Assembly (NCBI RefSeq): GCF_003363755.1
Contig: NZ_CP031396.1
Coordinates: 1,178,001 to 1,242,000, forward strand
Direction: 5' to 3'
DNA length: 64,000 nucleotides
Origin: Pseudomonas protegens
GTDB lineage: Bacteria; Pseudomonadota; Gammaproteobacteria; Pseudomonadales; Pseudomonadaceae
The number at the start of each line of letters is the position of its first letter. Position 1 is the first letter of the stretch. Made by a program: the position numbers and the translations under genes. Below the pieces are notes generated by a model. The model saw only the letters and a list, made by a program, of their open reading frames with translations. It made no database searches and had not been told where the DNA came from. This document shows, one piece after another, positions 34,297-42,623 of this stretch.

Positions 34297-34797
34297 TCAC
34301 CACGACAGCTGCACCTGCAGCACATCGCTGTAAGTCCCCCCAGGCTGATTGCCCGGCAACTGCACCTGCCCGTAAATCGGCAGGCTGATGTTATTGGCAT
34401 CGCTGTAAGCCACGGCCACGCTCTGGCCTATGCCCAGGCTCTGGCTGTACGCCGCATCGCGAAACAACTGATAGGCCACCCGGGCACTGCCGCTATTGAG
34501 CTGCATATGTCGCCCGCTGCTGTTGTACTGGCCGCCGTCCACGGTCATGTTCAAGGCCACTCCCGGTGTGCACTGCAATTGCACGCCCCCGATCAACGCC
34601 ACTCGCACGGTGCTGGTGGACAGCGCCGACTGGCTGCCGAAGGACAGGCTGCCGTAGTTGCTGACACCGCCCACCACCAGACAACCGGCGGTGATGGTGG
34701 CACTGACCTGGAAGTTCTGGCTGGTGGCCGCCCAGATCCACGCCGGCCAGGCACTGGCGCAGATCAGGGCAAACAGCGCAAGACCTTGGCTGGCCAT
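34297..34797 (-). CDS. Spore-coat-U-like pilin subunit, fourth in the operon
   Basis: 166 aa. Signal peptide ends AWIWA; the mature part starts with a polar donor strand (SQNFQVSATITAGC). The SCPU fold follows, with the Cys pair about 39/76 (ITAGCLVVGG, VQLQCTPGV), the TPYQL-like segment here VAYQLFRDAAYSQS, and the C-terminal GGTYSDVLQVQLSW. It starts 4 bp after the previous subunit's stop. Confidence 0.88.
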   Translation of the reverse strand: MASQGLALFALICASAWPAWIWAATSQNFQVSATITAGCLVVGGVSNYGSLSFGSQSALSTSTVRVALIGGVQLQCTPGVALNMTVDGGQYNSSGRHMQLNSGSARVAYQLFRDAAYSQSLGIGQSVAVAYSDANNISLPIYGQVQLPGNQPGGTYSDVLQVQLSW

Positions 34798-34801
34798 GGC
34801 A

Positions 34802-35338
34802 TCAGAAGGTCAGCTGCACGGACACCGTATCGGTGTAGGTGCCGGCCGGCAGCCCGGCCTTGCCCACGGCCTGGCCATAGAGGTTCACGGTCTGCGCGAC
34901 CCCGGTGCTCGGCGCCAGGTTGATCACCCCATTGATCGCCACGATCTGCGAGTGGCCGGAGTCGGTGTACAGGTCGTAGGGCACATAGTTGGCCACCCCG
35001 TCGTACAACGCCCGGGTGCCACCCGAGGACATACCGTCATTGTTGCCGCCCTGGATGGTCAGGCTGGGTGTGGTGCCGCTGGAGCAGAGAATCGACAGAG
35101 CCCCGCCACCGCCCCCCAGCACCTGGCCAGTGGCCGTCGTAAACAGGCTGTTGGTGGTGCCGAAGTTCAAGGCGCCGAAGTTCAGACCGGTGCTGCCGCC
35201 CACCCCGTTGACCTGGCAACTGCTGGTGAGGATCAGGGTCGAGCTGATCTGACCGGTGACCGTAGTGGCGGCGTTGGCCGTGGAAACCATGACCAGTCCC
35301 AACAAGGGCCAGCCAATCCTGGATACAAGCGCGTGCAT
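34802..35338 (-). CDS. Spore-coat-U-like pilin subunit, third in the operon
   Basis: 178 aa from ATG 35338, with AGAGGA 8 nt upstream; a longer frame exists without support. Signal peptide (LVSRIGWPLLGLVMVSTANA) then the donor-strand segment ATTVTGQISSTLILTSSCQV. The body is unusually glycine-rich (VLGGGGGALS) and ends PAGTYTDTVSVQLTF, the shared subunit terminus. Closest in design to the second-gene product: both begin with a GQI-x-x-x-L-x-x-T-x-SCQV strand. Confidence 0.88.
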   Translation of the reverse strand: MHALVSRIGWPLLGLVMVSTANAATTVTGQISSTLILTSSCQVNGVGGSTGLNFGALNFGTTNSLFTTATGQVLGGGGGALSILCSSGTTPSLTIQGGNNDGMSSGGTRALYDGVANYVPYDLYTDSGHSQIVAINGVINLAPSTGVAQTVNLYGQAVGKAGLPAGTYTDTVSVQLTF

Positions 35339-35358
35339 GATGTGCGTCCTCTCGTGAG

Positions 35359-35898
35359 TTACCAATCCAGCGTGATGGTCAGGGTGTCGGTGTAGACCCC
35401 TGCCGGAACCGCGCGGGTATTCGCGACCACAGAGCCGAACACCGGAATGGGAATCCGCCTGCCGCTGCTCACTGCGAAATTGCGCTGCTGGCCGATGCTG
35501 TAGCTGTCGCTACCGGATGCATCGACAAACAATCGATAGGGAATGGTCTGGCGTCCGTTGCTCAAACGCCGGGTTGTACCGTCGCCGTTGAGGCCGCCAT
35601 TGATGGTCACGGTGAAACCGGTGACCGAGGGATTGCAGGCCACCTGCAACTGGCCTTCGGCACTGTCGGTGAGGCTGGCCTTGATGGGGTTGACCCAGGT
35701 CGGCCCCTGCTGCCCGAAGTCGAGCATGCCCAGGTTGCTGATGGGGTTCGTGGAGGGCGCGCTGCCGCCACTGCTCACCTGACAACTGGCAGTGATCACC
35801 AGGCGCGCCTGGATCTGCCCGCTGATCGCCGCCTGGGCATCATCAACCAGCAGACACAGCGAGCCCAGGGCGACGATCGTCCAGGTCCTGCCTTTCAT
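35359..35898 (-). CDS. Spore-coat-U-like pilin subunit, second in the operon
   Basis: 179 aa from ATG 35898 (MKGRTWTIVALGSLCLLVDD, cleavage near AQA), with GGGATGGG upstream. The mature subunit begins AISGQIQARLVITASCQV and ends PAGVYTDTLTITLDW, with the internal IPYRLFVDASGSDSYSIG block found in SCPU proteins. As in other Csu-type pili, one of these subunits should be the main rod pilin; the sequence alone does not say which. Confidence 0.88.
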   Translation of the reverse strand: MKGRTWTIVALGSLCLLVDDAQAAISGQIQARLVITASCQVSSGGSAPSTNPISNLGMLDFGQQGPTWVNPIKASLTDSAEGQLQVACNPSVTGFTVTINGGLNGDGTTRRLSNGRQTIPYRLFVDASGSDSYSIGQQRNFAVSSGRRIPIPVFGSVVANTRAVPAGVYTDTLTITLDW

Positions 35899-36002
35899 TG
35901 CACCCATCCCGGTTCCATCAGGACTCCCACGTGAGCCGTTCAACCTGAACGGCTGTCCCTGCTCTGCCCGGGTCCCCCGTGGCAGCTGTCATACCCCCGA
36001 CC

Positions 36003-36554
36003 TCACCAGGTCAGTGTCACCTTCAATACATCGGAATAGCCCCCGGCCCGGGGAATCTCGGCCAGAGGTTCAATGCGCCCGTACAGGGGCAGATCCACAG
36101 TGCCGGAGTCCGGCACCCGTCCACTGACCGGGACATTCACCGGCAACGCAATGCGCCGGGCCGAGTCCTGGTAGAGGCGATAAGGAATGGGTTTGCCCAA
36201 CGCACTGTTGCTGGCCAGGTAACGCACCTCGCCGACACCGCCATGCAGGCCGCCGTCGATGCGCATCTGATAAGGGGTATCGGGATTGCACTCCAGGCGT
36301 GGCAGGCGACCACTGACCCATGCCGCAGCCAAAGGCCCCGCCGGATCGTTCAGGCGCGCAGTACTGCCAAAGTCCAAGGTACCGAGTTGCTCGACACCCG
36401 CCTCCCGCTGCTGACCCACCAACTGGCAGCCACGCTGCACATCGACCCGGACCTGCACCTGCAAATCCGCGGCCCCTGCCGTCGCGCTGAGCAACGCGCT
36501 CATGACTGCCAAACCCTTATATCCATTCAAGGCCTCAATCCTTATGAGGAGCAT
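36003..36554 (-). CDS. Spore-coat-U-like pilin subunit, first in the operon
   Basis: 183 aa from ATG 36554; a TTG at 36530 has a better ribosome site (AAGGA, 8 nt) and gives a cleaner signal peptide (NGYKGLAVMSALLSATAGA), so the true start may be there. The SCPU body contains VQRGCQLVG, LECNPDTPYQMRIDGGLHG and IPYRLYQDSARR, ending AGGYSDVLKVTLTW. First gene of the seven-gene pilus operon; the operon promoter should lie in 36555-36740. Confidence 0.86.
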   Translation of the reverse strand: MLLIRIEALNGYKGLAVMSALLSATAGAADLQVQVRVDVQRGCQLVGQQREAGVEQLGTLDFGSTARLNDPAGPLAAAWVSGRLPRLECNPDTPYQMRIDGGLHGGVGEVRYLASNSALGKPIPYRLYQDSARRIALPVNVPVSGRVPDSGTVDLPLYGRIEPLAEIPRAGGYSDVLKVTLTW

Positions 36555-36740
36555 TCGCTGAAATCAGGTTAGCAACCGCGGGCGAAACTGCCAGTTAGCG
36601 TATTAATCGGCCTGCCCGGTGTGAATGACCGTCTATCGCCGCCATGCCTTTTCGAGATCACTGGCTGTTGGGTTTTCTATTGGTTAAATTGTCGCGCCGC
36701 TTTTAAGGTAGGCGGCCTGGAATCATCGGGGTAACCACCA

Positions 36741-37871
36741 TTGGCCGCTTTACCGCCAACACCTGCACAGACTCAATCACCCTGGCGACGCCTGTTCGCC
36801 CGAGCCTTGCGCCGCCCGAACGGTGCCGGTGGCGTGATTCATGACTACTTTCGCCACAAGGCCCGGGACCTGGGATACACCCTCAGCCACAGCCAATTGC
36901 GGGTGATCGACTGCATGGCCCGGCAGGCCGAGGACCTGACGCAATCCTCCGGCAAGGCCCAGAGCCTGTACCTGTACGGCGCCGTCGGCCGGGGCAAGAG
37001 CTGGTTGCTGGACGGCTTCTTCCGCGCCTTGCCCATCGCCGAAAAACAGCGCCTGCACTTCCACGACTTCTTCGCCCGGTTGCACCAGGGCATGTTCCGC
37101 CATCAGCAGCAGGCCGACGCTCTGGAAACCACCCTGGATGAACTGCTCAACCAGTGCCGAGTGCTCTGCTTCGATGAGTTCCATGTCCATGACATTGGCG
37201 ATGCGATGCTGATCACCCGGCTGTTCAAGGCCCTGTTCAACCGCGGCATCACGCTGTTACTGACCTCCAACTACGCCCCCGAGGGCCTGCTGCCCAACCC
37301 GCTGTACCACGCCCGCTTCAAGCCGGTGATCGAACTGATCAACGGGCGCATGCAGGTGATGGAGGTGGGAGGCCCCCACGACTACCGGAGCCAGGCCCGC
37401 TCCCACGATCAGCAGCTCTTCACCCAGGGTCACTATGTGTGGCCCGGCACCCCGGCCCAGCGCCAGGCCCTGGAACTGCCCGAGCGCCATGCCCCAGCGG
37501 CGCAACTGACAGTAGGCGCCCGGCAATTGACCGTGCGCCAGATCCAGCAGCGCAGCATCCGTTTTGAATTCAACGATGTGTGCGAACAGCCCACGGCCGT
37601 CATGGACTACCTGGAACTGAGTCGCCACTTCGACACCTGGATCATCGACGAACTGCCGGAGCTGGGAGAATGCTCGATCGCCGCCCAGCAACGCTTCATC
37701 AACCTGATCGACGTGCTCTACGACCAGGACAAACGCCTGCAGCTGATCGGCCAGCGCCCGCTGCACGAGTGTCTCGGCGGCCACGCCATCGACCTGGCGC
37801 GCACCCGCAGCCGCCTCGGGCAATTGCAGGTAATCGGTCCCGGGCACCCGCTTGAGCGAGTAGCCACATGA
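36741..37871 (+). CDS. ZapE/AFG1-like P-loop ATPase paralogue
   Basis: 376 aa beginning at TTG 36741; the next in-frame ATG is far inside the conserved ATPase region, so a non-ATG start is likely. AFG1-type signatures: Walker A GAVGRGKS (80-87), the adjacent FHDFFARLHQ, Walker B VLCFDEFHVHD (D145, E146), the sensor LLLTSNYAPEGLLP, and the RFINLIDVLYDQDKRLQLIG block. ZapE is an FtsZ-associated ATPase in E. coli, and mitochondrial AFG1 works in protein quality control. Pseudomonads normally have a separate housekeeping zapE, so this looks like an extra copy. It overlaps the next gene by 4 nt. Confidence 0.85.
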   Translation: MAALPPTPAQTQSPWRRLFARALRRPNGAGGVIHDYFRHKARDLGYTLSHSQLRVIDCMARQAEDLTQSSGKAQSLYLYGAVGRGKSWLLDGFFRALPIAEKQRLHFHDFFARLHQGMFRHQQQADALETTLDELLNQCRVLCFDEFHVHDIGDAMLITRLFKALFNRGITLLLTSNYAPEGLLPNPLYHARFKPVIELINGRMQVMEVGGPHDYRSQARSHDQQLFTQGHYVWPGTPAQRQALELPERHAPAAQLTVGARQLTVRQIQQRSIRFEFNDVCEQPTAVMDYLELSRHFDTWIIDELPELGECSIAAQQRFINLIDVLYDQDKRLQLIGQRPLHECLGGHAIDLARTRSRLGQLQVIGPGHPLERVAT

Positions 37872-38482
37872 GTTCGATCAGCTTTTGCGAGCTGGTGTGC
37901 CTGCACCTGCAAGATTCAACCCTCAAGCACTCCCGGCTATTTGGCCTGGAGAGTTTCTCGGCAGCCGAACTGGCGGCCAAAGGCTATGAGCGGGTCGGCG
38001 AGCCCCAGGACTTTCACCAGTATGAAAAAATCTGCACGACGCGCTACCACCAGCGAACCCTGGAGGTGCTGTTCAAGTGCTACTTCCTTGACCGGCAACG
38101 GGTCGGCAGTGGCTTCAGCCTGGCCCCTGGGGCCCGCCTGACGTCCGTGCTCAAGTACAGGAAACGCCTTGCGGCACAGCAAAACCTGCCCCCTTCGCAG
38201 TTGGCTTTCCATTTCTCGGATGACAAGCAGGAAGGCGCGGTGATTCTGGATGACCGCCACGTCATGCGTTTCAACCAATGGAGCCGCCAGGGCGCCTACT
38301 TGCTTGCAACCCTGGAGAGCGACTTCGACCTGGAAAACCCGCTGGGCAGAGCCGCCACCGGATCGGTAAAATACACCTTGGAGCACCACAGCCTGGAGTC
38401 GATGCTGGCTGAAGCCAGGAACCCCAGGCACCCCGCGGCATTTCGCCGGTTAGCTGAAGCACTGCAAGATGCAAGAATTTGA
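37868..38482 (+). CDS. Uncharacterised 204-aa protein coupled to the ZapE paralogue
   Basis: I do not recognise this family. The protein appears soluble, with no signal peptide or membrane helix. It begins with an acidic-aromatic segment (FCELVCLHLQDSTLKHSRLF), has a basic patch with KYRKRLAAQQNLPPSQ, and a HVMRFNQWSRQGAYL strand near 130-145. No nuclease, kinase or transferase motif is evident. The start overlaps the ZapE-like stop (ATGA), and its own stop region overlaps the next gene by 14 nt, so all three genes are one translational unit. It could be a substrate, partner or inhibitor of the ATPase; that is inference. Confidence 0.7.
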   Translation: MSSISFCELVCLHLQDSTLKHSRLFGLESFSAAELAAKGYERVGEPQDFHQYEKICTTRYHQRTLEVLFKCYFLDRQRVGSGFSLAPGARLTSVLKYRKRLAAQQNLPPSQLAFHFSDDKQEGAVILDDRHVMRFNQWSRQGAYLLATLESDFDLENPLGRAATGSVKYTLEHHSLESMLAEARNPRHPAAFRRLAEALQDARI

Positions 38483-38837
38483 CCGCAAAGAGATTTATCG
38501 ACTGGCAGCGGCGCTCTTGCGCGCTATTGAAAATGCCCAGCCAACGGTATTGGCGGCATTTGGCGTAAGCCCGGCCATTTATGCAGAAATCCTCGAAGAG
38601 CTGGACAGCTCGGGAGAACAGGCCGTGGACCTGGCCCCTGCGCCCTATGATCGGGCATTCCAGCCGGACCGCAGCGGCCGGGTCGCCCTGGACCTTTACC
38701 CGCTGGACACCGAGCCATCCGTCATGAGAGTGGCCTGCCAGCTGTGGTCCAAAGGCCGCAAGACCGACCTTACCCTGATTGCCGACTACGTACAGGGAGC
38801 GGGCGCGTTGACCTTCAGGTTGCTGGAAACCCAATAG
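38469..38837 (+). CDS. Uncharacterised 122-aa protein
   Basis: Not recognised with confidence. An N-terminal helical part (DRKEIYRLAAALLRAIENAQ) is followed by a beta-rich second half (VALDLYPLDTEPSVMRVACQ, TDLTLIADYVQGAGALTFRL). The late SDLTL-like strand recalls small DUF7668-type proteins, a weak resemblance only. Its 14-nt overlap with the preceding gene indicates coupling. The size and tight pairing would suit an immunity- or chaperone-like partner of the 204-aa protein, with no direct evidence. Confidence 0.65.
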   Translation: MQEFDRKEIYRLAAALLRAIENAQPTVLAAFGVSPAIYAEILEELDSSGEQAVDLAPAPYDRAFQPDRSGRVALDLYPLDTEPSVMRVACQLWSKGRKTDLTLIADYVQGAGALTFRLLETQ

Positions 38838-38926
38838 CACTCATCCAATGGCCGCTTAGGCAGCCAAAACCACCGAACTGCTTTATTCTGCCCGCCTTTT
38901 TCTTCTTTCGAGTACTGACGCTGTTC

Positions 38927-40240
38927 ATGGATACCCTTGCTCAACTGCGGGCCGGCCAGCTGGCCGGCATCAAGCGCCTGGACCTGTCCTGTGGACTGAC
39001 CGAGTTCCCCCAGGAGATCTTCGATCTGGCCGACTCGCTGGAAATCCTCAACCTCAGCGGCAATGCACTGAGCAGCCTGCCCGACGACCTGCACCGGCTC
39101 ACCCACCTGCGCATCCTGTTCTGCTCGGACAACCAGTTCAGTGAACTACCGGCCTGCCTCGGCCATTGCGCGCAACTGAGCATGATCGGCTTCAAGGCCA
39201 ACCGCATCGAACGGGTCCCGGCCGCCGCCCTGCCGCCGCAGTTGCGCTGGCTGATCCTCACCGACAACCGCATCAGTGAACTGCCCGAAGAGCTGGGCCA
39301 GCGCCCGCTGCTGCAAAAGCTCATGCTGGCCGGCAACCGCCTGACCGCCCTGCCCCAGAGCCTGGGCCAGTGCCACAACCTGGAGCTGCTGCGGATCGCC
39401 GCCAACCGCCTGACCGAGCTGCCGCCGTTCCTCCTGGCCCTGCCGCGCCTGACCTGGCTGGCCTATGCCGGCAATCCACTGGAATCCGAGGCCGACGCCC
39501 AGGCCCTGGAGTCCACCCGCACCATCCCCTGGCACGAACTGCGCCTGGAGCAACGCCTGGGCGAAGGCGCCTCCGGGGTGATTCACCAAGCGTGGTGGCA
39601 GCCGACGGGAGAGCCCGCCCGCGCGGTGGCGGTCAAGCTGTACAAGGGCGAGATGACCAGCGATGGCTCGCCGCTGCATGAAATGAACGCCTGTATCAGT
39701 GCCGGGTTACATCCGAACCTGATCCGGGTCGAGGGCCGCATCGTCGAGCATCCCCAGGGCCAGAACGGACTGGTGATGCAACTGATCGACCCCAGCTACC
39801 GCAACCTTGCGGCGCTGCCGAGCCTGGATTCCTGCTCCCGGGATATCTACCCGGATAACGCGCACTACCGTGCCGGCGTGATTCTGCGAATCGCCCGCGG
39901 CATCGCTGCGGTGGGTGCCCACCTGCATGCCCAGGGCATTACCCACGGCGACCTCTACGGCCACAACACCCTGTGGAATGAACAAGGCGACTGCCTGCTG
40001 GGGGATTTTGGCGCGGCGTCCTTCCATGCCAAGGACGACACCCCAGAGAGCCGGGCGCTGCAACGCCTGGAAGTGCGGGCCTTCGGTGTCTTGCTGGAAG
40101 AATTGCTGGAGCGCGGGGATGGCTCGCTGAGCCTGGAACAGCGGCAGAAACTGGCGGCGCTGGTGCAGCGCTGCTGTCAGCCAGAGGTGCTGGCACGACC
40201 GGACTTTGCCCTGGTCTGTGAGGAATTGGCGGGGCTTTAA
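38927..40240 (+). CDS. Leucine-rich-repeat protein kinase fusion
   Basis: 437 aa from ATG 38927, where the first LRR begins; the frame is open further upstream but does not resemble the family. Residues about 14-185 hold roughly seven LRRs (LEILNLSGNALSSLPDDL, LRILFCSDNQFSELPACL, LQKLMLAGNRLTALPQSL). Residues about 205-437 form a compact Ser/Thr/Tyr-type kinase: glycine loop LGEGASGVIH, K237 in VAVKLYK, catalytic loop THGDLYGHN (D342, N347) and DFG at 360-362. All key kinase residues are present, so it should be active, and it has no membrane segment. The substrate is unknown. It ends at a perfect REP hairpin. Confidence 0.85.
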   Translation: MDTLAQLRAGQLAGIKRLDLSCGLTEFPQEIFDLADSLEILNLSGNALSSLPDDLHRLTHLRILFCSDNQFSELPACLGHCAQLSMIGFKANRIERVPAAALPPQLRWLILTDNRISELPEELGQRPLLQKLMLAGNRLTALPQSLGQCHNLELLRIAANRLTELPPFLLALPRLTWLAYAGNPLESEADAQALESTRTIPWHELRLEQRLGEGASGVIHQAWWQPTGEPARAVAVKLYKGEMTSDGSPLHEMNACISAGLHPNLIRVEGRIVEHPQGQNGLVMQLIDPSYRNLAALPSLDSCSRDIYPDNAHYRAGVILRIARGIAAVGAHLHAQGITHGDLYGHNTLWNEQGDCLLGDFGAASFHAKDDTPESRALQRLEVRAFGVLLEELLERGDGSLSLEQRQKLAALVQRCCQPEVLARPDFALVCEELAGL

Positions 40241-40246
40241 AACAGC

Positions 40247-40300
40247 TTCGCCGGCCAGCCGGCTCCTACAGAGGTTTGCAGGAGCCGGCTGGCCGGCGAA
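40247..40300. repeat. REP inverted repeat, probable terminator
   Basis: A perfect 21-bp inverted repeat (AGGAGCCGGCTGGCCGGCGAA and its complement) with a 12-bp loop, between the convergent LRR-kinase and YebC genes. It uses CTGGCC where the other REPs here have CTTGCC. Confidence 0.85.
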
Positions 40301-40308
40301 TCGCGGTC

Positions 40309-41013
40309 TTAACCCGCCAGGCCGACGAACATGTCCTGCACGTCGTCATGGTTGTCCAGGCCTTCGAGGAAGGCCTCGACTTCAGCCATCTGCTCATCGC
40401 TCAGGCCGCTCACCGGGTTCTTCGGCTGATAGCCCAGCTTGGCCGACAACACGGTGAAACCTTGCTCGGGCAATGCCTTTTGTACGGCATCCAGGTCCGC
40501 AGGCTCGGTCAGGAACAGGGTCGCGCCCTCTTCACCCGGTTCGAAATCCTGAGCACCGGCCTCGATGGCGGCCAGTTCCGGATCGGCGTCCGGGCTGTCC
40601 GGCGAGGCTTCGATCATGCCCACGTGGTTGAAATCCCAGGACACCGAACCCGAAGCACCCAGTTGGCCCTTGCGGAAGGCCACACGGATTTCCGCCACGG
40701 TGCGGTTGATGTTATCGGTCACGCATTCAACGATCAGCGGCACCTGGTGCGGGGCAAAACCTTCGTAGGTCACGCGGTGGTACTGCACGGTCTCGCCCAG
40801 TTGGCCCGAACCTTTCTTGATGGCGCGCTCAAGGGTCTCGCGGGGCATCGAGGCCTTCTTGGCCTGTTCGACCACCAGCCGCAGGTGGGCGTTGGTGGCG
40901 ACGTCAGCGCCGTTACGTGCGGCAATGGTGATCTCTTTCACCAGCTTGCCGAAGATCTTGCCCTTGGCGTTGGCTGCCGCTTCTTTGTGTTTAACCTTCC
41001 ACTGTGCGCCCAT
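40309..41013 (-). CDS. YebC/PmpR family regulatory protein
   Basis: 234 aa, complete YebC fold. Family motifs: [86 protein letters not shown] and [14 protein letters not shown]. The start [18 protein letters not shown] matches my recollection of P. aeruginosa PmpR (a repressor of the quinolone signal regulator gene) more than that of E. coli YebC. Other YebC proteins have been linked to translation of polyproline stretches, so both roles are open. Confidence 0.88.
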   Translation of the reverse strand: MGAQWKVKHKEAAANAKGKIFGKLVKEITIAARNGADVATNAHLRLVVEQAKKASMPRETLERAIKKGSGQLGETVQYHRVTYEGFAPHQVPLIVECVTDNINRTVAEIRVAFRKGQLGASGSVSWDFNHVGMIEASPDSPDADPELAAIEAGAQDFEPGEEGATLFLTEPADLDAVQKALPEQGFTVLSAKLGYQPKNPVSGLSDEQMAEVEAFLEGLDNHDDVQDMFVGLAG

Positions 41014-41132
41014 TACTCACTCTCTTGATCTATGGCGTCGAGTTGGATTTGGCCGACGCGATGGGCAAGTTTATACGTCCTCAGGGCCCTGATCGACCAA
41101 AAAGTCAGCGACCGGCCCTACCCCGCCAGGCT

Positions 41133-42524
41133 TCAGCCCTTGTCGGCCTTGCCAGCGGCCGCAGCGAAACGCGCCAGACGCACATCCAGATGCCGCGGCC
41201 GACGCCCATGATCCTCGGCCCGCTCCTTGCGGCGAATGGCGTTGCGCACCATGAGCGAGCCCAGGTAGCGGATCGGCTCCGGGGGGAAGTAACCCAAGGG
41301 ACCGTTGACCAGGGGCGAACGGGTCCAGGGATTGTCCAGGCCCTGGACCAGGGATGCGAGAATCTGCCCTCCCATATGACAGGGGCCCACGCCGCTGCCG
41401 GAATAGCCGAACCCATAGAAGAGGTTGCCGGCGCGGCTCATCTGGCCGAAGAAGGGCAACCCGGTGACCGAGCGATCCGACGGACCGTTCCAGGTCGCGG
41501 CCACCGGCACCTCGGCAAAGGCCGGGAAGAACTGCCCCAGGCTCTTGTGCAGCAACCCGGCATAGGGCGACGGCTGGTCGAACACCGGCAACATGCGCCC
41601 ACCGTAGGCAAAGGTGTTGCCGCCCTTGCCGAGCATGATCCGGCCGTCGGGAGTGTTGTGGTAGTAGTGCACGAAGATCCGCGAATCCAGCACCGTCACC
41701 CCGCTGGTCAAGCCGATCTGCTGCAGCAGTTGCGGACGCGGCTCGGTGATCAGCATGTCACTGGAAACAATCGCCACACTGCGTTCGAACTGCGGAAAGG
41801 CCCGGGCCATCCAGGCGTTCATCGCCAACACCACACGCTGGGCACGGATCTGTCCCAAAGGGGTGCGCAACCGCGCCGGGCGCCCTTCTTCCAACCCGGT
41901 CATGGCGCTGTGCTCATGGATTCTGACCCCCAATTGCAAGGCCACCCGACGCAAGCCACGCACCAGCAACCCCGGCTGCACACTGGCGGCGGCCGGCGAG
42001 TACCAGCCTTCCAGGTGCTGGCTGGAACCGGCCATGCGCTGCACATCGGCCAAGGGGCGCTTCTCGAAGGAATTGATGCCCCGGCGTTCCAGGGCCGCGA
42101 TCACCCCGTCGGTGGAACCGACCTGGGCCTGGTTGGTGGCGGTGTACAAGGTACCGTCGAGGCGATAGTGAGCCTCCACTCCATAGCGCTCGCAGAATGC
42201 GCCGATGGCGTGGATGCTGCGCTCGGACTCCTTGACCAGGCGCACCGCCTCCTCGATGCCGAACAGACGCTCCAGGGTGAAGTACTTGGCCGACCAGGAC
42301 AGCGCACAGCCGCCATTGCGCCCACTGGCACCGGCGCCGCAGATATCCGCCTCGATCAGCAGCACATCCAGCCCGGGGTTCTGCTCCTTGAGCATGATGG
42401 CGGTCCACAAACCGGTGTAGCCGCCGCCGACAATGGCCACCTCGCAGGTGGTATCGCCCTGCAGAGGCGGACAGGGGTCCAGGGTTTCCTGTTGCAGGGC
42501 CTGTTCCAGCCAGAAAGGTCGCAT
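41133..42524 (-). CDS. FAD-dependent oxidoreductase (DAO family), candidate aminophosphonate oxidase
   Basis: 463 aa. The dinucleotide-binding motif VAIVGGGYTGLWTAIML is at about 29-45, followed by GASGRNGGCAL and a DAO-type C-terminal region with SDRSVTGLPFFG and GFGYSGSGVGPCHMGG. It oxidises an amine or amino acid with FAD. Flavoenzymes of this class occur beside phnWX as ancillary Pbf-type enzymes that act on N-methyl-2-aminoethylphosphonate and release phosphonoacetaldehyde. Here it is downstream of an OPA-type transporter and 3.6 kb from phnW, so I infer a similar role. A gamma-glutamylputrescine-oxidase-like activity is the main alternative. Confidence 0.82.
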   Translation of the reverse strand: MRPFWLEQALQQETLDPCPPLQGDTTCEVAIVGGGYTGLWTAIMLKEQNPGLDVLLIEADICGAGASGRNGGCALSWSAKYFTLERLFGIEEAVRLVKESERSIHAIGAFCERYGVEAHYRLDGTLYTATNQAQVGSTDGVIAALERRGINSFEKRPLADVQRMAGSSQHLEGWYSPAAASVQPGLLVRGLRRVALQLGVRIHEHSAMTGLEEGRPARLRTPLGQIRAQRVVLAMNAWMARAFPQFERSVAIVSSDMLITEPRPQLLQQIGLTSGVTVLDSRIFVHYYHNTPDGRIMLGKGGNTFAYGGRMLPVFDQPSPYAGLLHKSLGQFFPAFAEVPVAATWNGPSDRSVTGLPFFGQMSRAGNLFYGFGYSGSGVGPCHMGGQILASLVQGLDNPWTRSPLVNGPLGYFPPEPIRYLGSLMVRNAIRRKERAEDHGRRPRHLDVRLARFAAAAGKADKG

Positions 42525-42560
42525 GGGTGAGTCTCCAGGAAAAAAACGGCAAGTGGGTGC

Positions 42561-42612
42561 GCTGGCAAGCCAGCGCCTACAACACTTCGTAGGAGCCGGC
42601 TTGCCGGCGAAG
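42561..42612. repeat. REP element
   Basis: Imperfect inverted REP pair (GCTGGCAAGCCAGCGCCTAC and GTAGGAGCCGGCTTGCCGGC), between the OPA-type transporter and oxidoreductase genes. Confidence 0.8.
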
Positions 42613-42623
42613 GGTCAGAAAAG

